From Desulfobacteraceae bacterium (lineage in GTDB: Bacteria; Desulfobacterota; DSM-4660; Desulfatiglandales; Desulfatiglandaceae), in the NCBI GenBank assembly GCA_016844935.1, contig JAERTK010000038.1, forward strand, positions 1 through 39,581: a DNA stretch of 39,581 nt, read 5' to 3'. The first letter of the stretch is position 1; the number at the start of each line of letters is the position of its first letter. Below the pieces are notes generated by a model, which was not told where the DNA came from, ran no database searches, and saw only the letters and a list, made by a program, of their open reading frames with translations. Positions 30,917 through 36,975 of this stretch are shown one piece after another. The position numbers and the translations under genes are program-made.

Positions 30917-32877
30917 CAGGCCACCTCCTTTTTTTCAATAGCGCCCGTGGGGCAGATGGCAGCGCAAACCCCGCATCCCACGCAGATCACCTCGTCGATA
31001 CGGGTCGTTTTGGTTTCCGGGTCCCAGATGAGCCCGGGACAGCCGAAAACCCTGGTGCAGAGGCGGTTGCAGCCGCAGTCTTCGGCCATACATGCCGCTT
31101 CATTAACGGTCATGTCAAAGAGGCGCTTTCCCTTCTTCTCAGGGCTCAGGGCGCAGGCCTGGCGCAGGATTAAAACCCTTACGCCGCCACCATCATCGTT
31201 CAGCATGTCCAGCAGGATCTCTCCGGTGGCTTCCATGTCAAAGGGATCGGCCATGACCACCTTGGTGTCCATGGCCTGACAGATGCGGGCGATATCGAGA
31301 GCGGGCAGGGCGCCGCCGCCGGCGTCGGAAAGGGTCCCCGGGTGGGGTTGAAAGCCGGTCATGGCGGTGCCCGAGTTATCCATGACCACCAGGATGATAT
31401 TCGCCTGATTATGGACTGCGTTGACCAGCGCGGGCATCACCGCGTGGAAAAAAGTGGAGTCGCCGCAAACAGTCATGACCGGCTGGTCAAATCCAAAGCG
31501 GCTGAATTTTCCGAAGCCCGAAGCCACCCCGGTGCCGGAACCCATGGCGTGGGACGTTTTCAAGGTGTTGAAACCGCAGCTTATGGCCCCCATGGTATAG
31601 CAACCGATGTCGCCGCAGACAAAACCTTTGCGGTTGTCCTGTTTCAGCGCCCAATTCATAAGCCAGTAGGAGGCGCGGTGGGGGCACCCGGGACAGAAGG
31701 TCATTGCCCGAAAAGGGGCACGGCTATTGGCAAGTTCACCGGCCCGTTCCCGGTAGGCAGCATGGGGGACCGGGGAGGGCAGCCCCAGGATTTCCGCCAG
31801 GCCCTGGGCCACCAGGTCCGGATTGAGTTCATTGGTGGGGGGCAGGGGCCCGGTCTTACGTCCGAAGAACTGCTTTGTCCCTGCCTCGGGTCCCAGTTCA
31901 GTCCAGAGGGCCTTCACATTGTCTTCAAGGAAGGGCATCCCTTCTTCTATGATGATAGTTTTTTCAGATGCTTTGAGGTGTTTGGCCAGCAACCGCGGTG
32001 GAAGTGGCCAGGTGGTACCCAGTTTCAACAAACCCACCCGCTCTTCCAGATCCAGCAGGGCCAGCGCTTCACGACTGTAAAGAGATGCGGCTGAACTGGT
32101 AATGATGAGAAGTTCCGGTTGGGTGGGACCGGTATAGGTGTTAAAGGGTGACGTTTCAAAAATCTCCCGGGCAATGGCCAGTTTTTCCAGTTGGCGGTTG
32201 TGCATGGCATCCACCATGCCGGGAAAAGTCACCACCGGCCCGCCCATCTGATCCATGAAGTCGCCATCAAACTGGAACCGGGCTTTTGAATGGCCGGAGC
32301 CCATCAAATTGGAACTGAGCTCACCCAGCACCACATTACCGCTGGCGTGGGACATACGGGTCACCGAACGGAACATCACCACGTTTCGCACTTTTTCAGA
32401 AAGTTCAAAGCTCCAGGCGACCATGTCCTTGGCTTCCTGAAAATCGCCCGGCTCCACCAGGGGGAATTCCATCATTTTGGCATAGTGGCGGGAGTCTCCC
32501 TCATTGGTGCTGGAAAGTCCCCCCGGGTCCTCGCAGGTGATCAGCACCAACCCCGCCCGGGTGCCGCACTCGGCCAGGTGAAGCAGGAAGTCCGAGGCCA
32601 CGTTTACCCCCACCTGTTTCATGACCGCCATGCTTCTGAGTTCAGCGAATGAGCCGGCCGCTGCCACTTCCAGTCCGACCTTTTCGTTTACGGACCACTC
32701 AACGTAAAGCCCGTGATCGGAAGCCACCCCGGCCAGGGTCTGAATGATTTCGGAGGAGGGTGTTCCCGGGTATCCGGCAACCACCCTGACCCCTGCTTCC
32801 AGGGCCCCCCGGGCAATGGCGTCATTGCCCATGAGCAGTGCTGTTTCACCCTTGGCTCCATGGCTGACTATTGACAT
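30916..32877 (-). CDS. iorA: Indolepyruvate:ferredoxin oxidoreductase, alpha subunit
   Basis: The 653-residue subunit has an N-terminal pyrimidine-binding domain (GYPGTPSSEI near 40-50), a middle transketolase-C-like domain, the thiamine diphosphate site with GDIGCYTMG and GDSTFFHAVMPAL, and a C-terminal Fe-S domain that includes CVGCGVCAAICP (632-643). It oxidises 2-oxo acids from aromatic or branched amino acids to acyl-CoA, reducing ferredoxin in the cytoplasm. The ATG overlaps the end of the FrhB-family gene by ten bases, after AGGGAGGAG. The product acyl-CoA would feed the CoA-transferase encoded two genes upstream. Confidence 0.95.
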   Translation of the reverse strand: MSIVSHGAKGETALLMGNDAIARGALEAGVRVVAGYPGTPSSEIIQTLAGVASDHGLYVEWSVNEKVGLEVAAAGSFAELRSMAVMKQVGVNVASDFLLHLAECGTRAGLVLITCEDPGGLSSTNEGDSRHYAKMMEFPLVEPGDFQEAKDMVAWSFELSEKVRNVVMFRSVTRMSHASGNVVLGELSSNLMGSGHSKARFQFDGDFMDQMGGPVVTFPGMVDAMHNRQLEKLAIAREIFETSPFNTYTGPTQPELLIITSSAASLYSREALALLDLEERVGLLKLGTTWPLPPRLLAKHLKASEKTIIIEEGMPFLEDNVKALWTELGPEAGTKQFFGRKTGPLPPTNELNPDLVAQGLAEILGLPSPVPHAAYRERAGELANSRAPFRAMTFCPGCPHRASYWLMNWALKQDNRKGFVCGDIGCYTMGAISCGFNTLKTSHAMGSGTGVASGFGKFSRFGFDQPVMTVCGDSTFFHAVMPALVNAVHNQANIILVVMDNSGTAMTGFQPHPGTLSDAGGGALPALDIARICQAMDTKVVMADPFDMEATGEILLDMLNDDGGGVRVLILRQACALSPEKKGKRLFDMTVNEAACMAEDCGCNRLCTRVFGCPGLIWDPETKTTRIDEVICVGCGVCAAICPTGAIEKKEVA

Positions 32878-33995
32878 AGAAGCTCCTCCCTTCTGACGTA
32901 GATCAAATCATCTTTCCGTCCCGAAACCTCCTCCAGCTGGGCAACGCAAGTATTCTTCTTGCCCAGGGACGCGGCTTTGAGTTTGTCCAGGTTCCCGCGC
33001 GGGACTTCCTTGAATTCCAGAACCCCCCGGGATCGGGCCAGGTCCAGTAGTTCCTGACCTTTTTCAGTTCGCACCAAGACCTGATTCCAGCCCCGGTCCA
33101 CCTCCCACCCTTCAGGGCTTCTGGCGGATCCCACCGAGAGATCGGCGAACTCGCAGGTCAGATCATAGCAATACCGGCAGCTTTCGCGAACGCACGCTTG
33201 TACCTCCGTCATGGGGATCTCCATGATGCCCTTATCCGTTTGCAGTTCCATGATCCGGTGCTTGCTGGGGGGTATGTCCATTCCGTTGATTTCGGCGGCG
33301 CCTGTTTTTTCTCTGATCAACCGTTTCAGTTCTCTGAAGGAGAGGGCCCATCCGCAGAATAGCCCGATGACCAGTTCAAGGTTTTTTACCCGCGCTTCGT
33401 CTCCCGGTTGGGGATTTACCCGCATGCGGGCCAATGCCAGCGCCTGGCAGGGCGTGGCCACCACTCCGATTCTGGAGGGGTCCCCCTGGCTCAGTTCATT
33501 GAATTTTGCCAGGGTGGGCGATACGGAAAACTTGCTCCCCGAAAGTGAGGCAACTAGGGACGGGTCGGTTACGGCCACACTTTCGGAGGAATGGTCTTTC
33601 TCCTGGTCTGCCAGCACTGCGGTGTCGATGAGCCCTTCTTCCAATGCCAGCGCCACAAGGGTGCTCACTGTGCCCCCGTGCTGGGCCTGATCCCGTAACT
33701 TTGTATCGCTGGCGCGGGTCATGTAAAGCCCTTTGACGGCTCCCAATTCCGGGGTGAGGTCCACCGGGTCAAACATACCTTCACGCAGGCCGTTTAAATC
33801 CACCTGTCCCCGGGGGCAGTAGGCGGAACAACGGCCCCAGGTCCGATCGCATTCATGTATGATGGCGGTCTGATCGCGGTAGAATCCCTGATAGGGGCAC
33901 AGGCCCACGCAGGCGGCGCAGCCGGTGCAGAGTCCCTGGGCCATGACCTGGTTCTTTATCCAGGCCTGACCCTGATTTTCCTTTGTTTCAAGCAT
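32868..33995 (-). CDS. FrhB/FdhB-family Fe-S flavoprotein (coenzyme F420 hydrogenase beta-like)
   Basis: About 375 residues. It begins with a ferredoxin motif CTGCAACVGLCP (23-34), followed by a second cysteine cluster (HECDRTWGRCSAYCPRG). The FrhB-type core includes the QHGGTVSTL and VATPCQALA motifs and further cysteines (CVRESCRYC). Family members pass electrons between ferredoxin and a flavin-bound partner such as F420 or a thiol/disulfide. Since it lies between the CoA-transferase and Ior genes, it probably re-oxidises ferredoxin from Ior. ATG 33995 is chosen over the in-frame TTG at 34019 because GGGAGAAG stands about eight bases upstream. Confidence 0.85.
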   Translation of the reverse strand: MLETKENQGQAWIKNQVMAQGLCTGCAACVGLCPYQGFYRDQTAIIHECDRTWGRCSAYCPRGQVDLNGLREGMFDPVDLTPELGAVKGLYMTRASDTKLRDQAQHGGTVSTLVALALEEGLIDTAVLADQEKDHSSESVAVTDPSLVASLSGSKFSVSPTLAKFNELSQGDPSRIGVVATPCQALALARMRVNPQPGDEARVKNLELVIGLFCGWALSFRELKRLIREKTGAAEINGMDIPPSKHRIMELQTDKGIMEIPMTEVQACVRESCRYCYDLTCEFADLSVGSARSPEGWEVDRGWNQVLVRTEKGQELLDLARSRGVLEFKEVPRGNLDKLKAASLGKKNTCVAQLEEVSGRKDDLIYVRREELLCQ

Positions 33996-34020
33996 TGTTG
34001 ATTCTTCTCCCTTCAGCAAT

Positions 34021-34827
34021 CTAACTTTTTTTGCGCAAACTGCCGGTGGTGTCTACCTCCCGAAGGTTGGCCAACTCCTGTTCGCTGGGCTCGGGCACCA
34101 TCTTCAACTCGTCACTCACCTTCAGGTCCCATCCGGTGTTTTCCTTGACCTTTTCCACGGTGGTGAAAGGGTAATAGGCCTCCAAGTAGAACTCCTTGCT
34201 CTCCGGGTCCGGCCGAAGGATGCCCAGGGTGGAGATGATGGCCGAGGGGCCACCTCCCACGAAACCGGCGCGCTCACGGGCATCGCCGCCATCCAGGTAG
34301 CCAGGGGACGAGATGTAATCCACCTTTTCCATGAAACGGCGCTTCTCGTGGCTGGCCATGATCAAATAACTTTTTGCCCCAACGGAGATGTCGTTGGCGC
34401 CGCCCGATCCGTTCAACCGAATCCGGGGAGGCGTGTACTTTCCCAGCTTCCAGGGCGGTTCCTCCCAGATGCCGGTGGTGTTGACGTTACCGTACTTATC
34501 CACCTGGGCCGCGCCAATCACCGCGTTGTCACAACGGCCCGAGGCCACCAGAAAGCCCAGGGCGTCGATGGCGTTGGTGAAGCTGGTGGCGTTGGCGCTG
34601 ATGCGGTTGCACTCGATGCCCCAGGGGAGCCCCCCCACCGGTGTGGAGCCATAGACCCCGCCCTCGGTAAAGGGCATCAGGTTTGGGGCGTGGTTTTTTT
34701 GGGCAAAGTATCCGGCCAGCATGGAAAGTCCGACTCCAAGGATGATGAGCTGACCGTCGGCGATCTCGCGGCCGGTGACGATGGCCATGAACTCCTGCCT
34801 GGTGTATTCCAGCCTGGCGTATTCCAT
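34021..34827 (-). CDS. CoA-transferase family I, subunit B (GctB-like)
   Basis: The 268-residue protein is a family I beta subunit. The presumed catalytic glutamate is Glu55 in PFTEGGVYG, and the GAAQVDKYGNVNTT stretch is typical of glutaconate-type subunits. It exchanges CoA between carboxylic acids through a glutamyl-CoA thioester, with subunit A encoded just upstream. The gene starts four bases after the subunit A stop behind GGAGGG. Because Glu55 is present, a true transferase is more likely than the hydrolase role of steroid-ring enzymes such as IpdAB. Confidence 0.9.
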   Translation of the reverse strand: MEYARLEYTRQEFMAIVTGREIADGQLIILGVGLSMLAGYFAQKNHAPNLMPFTEGGVYGSTPVGGLPWGIECNRISANATSFTNAIDALGFLVASGRCDNAVIGAAQVDKYGNVNTTGIWEEPPWKLGKYTPPRIRLNGSGGANDISVGAKSYLIMASHEKRRFMEKVDYISSPGYLDGGDARERAGFVGGGPSAIISTLGILRPDPESKEFYLEAYYPFTTVEKVKENTGWDLKVSDELKMVPEPSEQELANLREVDTTGSLRKKS

Positions 34828-34830
34828 CTT

Positions 34831-35820
34831 CTAGCCCTCCTTCCGGTCCATCAGTTCTTTGATCTGCGCCTCGCTCTTGATCCATTTGCGGTAGGGATCC
34901 ATCAAAAAGGCGGTCTCGGTGGCGCTGATCATCTCAATCTTGTCCTGTCCAATCAGGTCCAGGTATTCCTGTGGGGTGCTGTAGGCATGTACCCACTCCT
35001 TGCAGTATTTTAAGGTTTCCTCTTCGGTCTTCATGGCCTTGTTCATCATGAACATGTGCTCCTCGTCGCTGTCGTACAGCCCACAGGAGGCCTGGGGCCA
35101 GGAGCACATGGGCCAGTAAACAACCGCATCCACCACCTCGGCGATGATGCGCACCAGGTTGGGATACTGGCGCATGCAGTCGGTATCCACGATCTGGTCT
35201 GCCACCAGTACCACCTTTTCAGCCGCCCGGGACATCTCAAATCGGCTCCACTCACTCCCCAGCATGATGGCGTTACCGTATATGTCAGCCATGGTCACGT
35301 GGATGGCAGCAACCGCCGGCCGCAGAGGGCGAAAGGCGCCCAGGGTCCGGCCGGTGAAAGGAGCGGTTATGGTCGGAATCTTTTCGGTTGCGGGATAACT
35401 GTCGGGACTGTCGCCAGAGCACCACTGTTGGGCGTTACTGATGTTCACCGTGGCCGGCACGAATGGCCAGTTCATGGCACCGCCGAAGAACCGAAAGGCC
35501 ATGGCGCCGTTTGAGTAGTCCTCCATAACGGTCTGACCGCTGGTAACGGCCCGGTTGAGGCCATTGGCAAAGCCATATACCTCCAGGCCCGAGAAGCCCA
35601 CCTCGCAACGCCGCACCGCCCCCACGGCAGCCAGCAGGTTCACCTGGCTGGAGCCGCAGTGGCAGATGACGTTCAGGTCTTTCCTGCCCTGTTTGACCAT
35701 CTCCCTGCCAAAGGCCACTGAGTCGGAACCCACCGGGAAAGCGGCACCGTGGCAATAGGTCATTCCGTCCCAGGTGTAGGACGATACCGCCTCCTGCATG
35801 GAAATAAGCTTGTTTTGCAA
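34831..35820 (-). CDS. CoA-transferase family I, subunit A (GctA-like)
   Basis: About 329 residues with the alpha-subunit pattern: an early glycine-rich loop (WDGMTYCHGAAFPVGSD), VICHCGSS, and PLRPAVAAIHVTMADIYGNA, a family I hallmark. It should bind the acyl group of the acid while subunit B carries the catalytic glutamate. TTG 35820 is chosen because GGAGG lies six bases before it; the frame is open to 35925 but the extra residues look unlike the family start. This is the first gene of the leftward operon to the Nudix hydrolase and has its own promoter at 35956-35984. Confidence 0.88.
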   Translation of the reverse strand: MQNKLISMQEAVSSYTWDGMTYCHGAAFPVGSDSVAFGREMVKQGRKDLNVICHCGSSQVNLLAAVGAVRRCEVGFSGLEVYGFANGLNRAVTSGQTVMEDYSNGAMAFRFFGGAMNWPFVPATVNISNAQQWCSGDSPDSYPATEKIPTITAPFTGRTLGAFRPLRPAVAAIHVTMADIYGNAIMLGSEWSRFEMSRAAEKVVLVADQIVDTDCMRQYPNLVRIIAEVVDAVVYWPMCSWPQASCGLYDSDEEHMFMMNKAMKTEEETLKYCKEWVHAYSTPQEYLDLIGQDKIEMISATETAFLMDPYRKWIKSEAQIKELMDRKEG

Positions 35821-36158
35821 GGGAAACCTCCTTATTGTCTTTTGGTGTGCCCGCCGTTCCCATAAAAGAGACCGGGGTGATGAGATCGCATGGTAATCCG
35901 GCTTCGGGAAGTCTGGCCGTTTCAATGCTGCGCAAGTGCCGTTCTAATGCCGAAAGTTATACGCAGCAATCATGCAAAAGTCAATTGGAAGGCTGGAATT
36001 TGCCCTTCAAAAAAACCAGGGGAGGGCGGGCAAAGAAAGCTGTGAAACCGCTTAAATGGGATGGTATTTCGGTAAAAAATATTGTAGGCTCTCAATAAAG
36101 CGCCGGGTGCACATATCGGCCAGCCGGGAACTTAGATGGATACCTTTGAGGAGGCAAC
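35821..36158. other. Divergent intergenic region of the two catabolic operons
   Basis: About 338 bases between the CoA-transferase and crotonase genes. It holds the leftward promoter at 35956-35984 and the ribosome sites of both flanking genes. A small rightward reading frame at 35835-36098 is basic and lacks a ribosome site, and I treat it as non-coding. No clear rightward promoter was found. Confidence 0.5.
35956..35984 (-). promoter_or_regulatory. Sigma-70-like promoter of the CoA-transferase/Ior operon
   Basis: On the minus strand TTGACT (35979-35984) and TATAAC (35956-35961) are separated by exactly 17 bases, each matching consensus at five of six positions. This is about 135 bases upstream of the CoA-transferase A start and is the best promoter match noted in the window. 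Confidence 0.65.
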
Positions 36159-36938
36159 ATGGCATATCAATACATCCTAAACGAGATCAAGGACCGCATC
36201 GGCATACTGACCCTTAACCGACCTGACAAAATGAACGGCTTGGGCAAGGCCATGGAGGACGAGATCACCGACTGCCTACAGACCTGGGGCGACGGCCGAG
36301 AAGTCAAGGTGGTGATCATAAAGGGTAACGGCAAGGTGTTCTGCTCGGGGCATGACCGCACCGAGGTGCTGAACGGCACGCCCAGCTCCATCCGAACGCT
36401 GTTCCAGACCTCATACAAGATGATGCGCGTCATGCGCCAGGTGCCCATGCCCATTATCGCCCAGGTGCACGGCATCGCCATGGCCGGCGGTTGCCACCTG
36501 GCCGCGGCATGCGACCTGGTGGTTGCCGCGGAAAAGGGCGCCCAGTTCGGCATGACGGGTCTAAAGATCGGCTACAATTGTTCCACCCCCACCGTTGCGG
36601 TCAGCCGGGCGGTAGGCCAGAAGAAATGTCTGGAAATGTTATTCACCGGTGATCTTTACTCCGCGCAAGAAGCCCTGGAAATGGGCCTGATCAACCGGGT
36701 GGTGCCTGACGAAAATCTGGAAGAAGAGACGAGGGCCTTTGCCAAGCAGATTGCCAGGGGCAGCCGCGTGGTCCTGGGGGTATCCAAACAGGTCTACTAC
36801 GGCCAGATCGATATGACCGAGGACCAGGCTTATCATTATACCAAGGAAATGATTGCCATCGGCGCCTTGCTGCCTGACGCGGTGGAGGGATTCAGCGCTG
36901 CCATCGAGCGGCGCGAGCCCAATTTTCCAGAGGAATAG
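36159..36938 (+). CDS. ECHDC3-like crotonase-fold protein
   Basis: The 259-residue protein has the crotonase fold with the oxyanion-hole motifs GKVFCSGHD (58-66) and AMAGGCHLA (107-115). The two glutamates of true enoyl-CoA hydratases are replaced: one by His113 and the other by Gly134 (FGMTGLKIG). The following YNCSTPTVAVSRAVG and LEMLFTGDLYSAQEAL stretches match ECHDC3, a family whose activity is not established. Hydratase activity is therefore doubtful; it may act as an acyl-CoA hydrolase, isomerase or binding protein. A GAGGAGG site precedes ATG 36159. It is probably co-transcribed with the methyltransferase that begins 37 bases after its stop. Confidence 0.85.
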   Translation: MAYQYILNEIKDRIGILTLNRPDKMNGLGKAMEDEITDCLQTWGDGREVKVVIIKGNGKVFCSGHDRTEVLNGTPSSIRTLFQTSYKMMRVMRQVPMPIIAQVHGIAMAGGCHLAAACDLVVAAEKGAQFGMTGLKIGYNCSTPTVAVSRAVGQKKCLEMLFTGDLYSAQEALEMGLINRVVPDENLEEETRAFAKQIARGSRVVLGVSKQVYYGQIDMTEDQAYHYTKEMIAIGALLPDAVEGFSAAIERREPNFPEE

Positions 36939-36975
36939 ATCCAGTATCATATCTTCATTAAAGGAAAGATATATT

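Noticed and set aside
34021..35820. Steroid-ring IpdAB hydrolase instead of a CoA-transferase
   Set aside because: The beta subunit keeps a glutamate at the catalytic position (Glu55), and no other steroid-ring genes are present.
35835..36098. A small rightward gene between the two divergent operons
   Set aside because: It crosses the leftward promoter, has no ribosome site and encodes a basic sequence without family resemblance.
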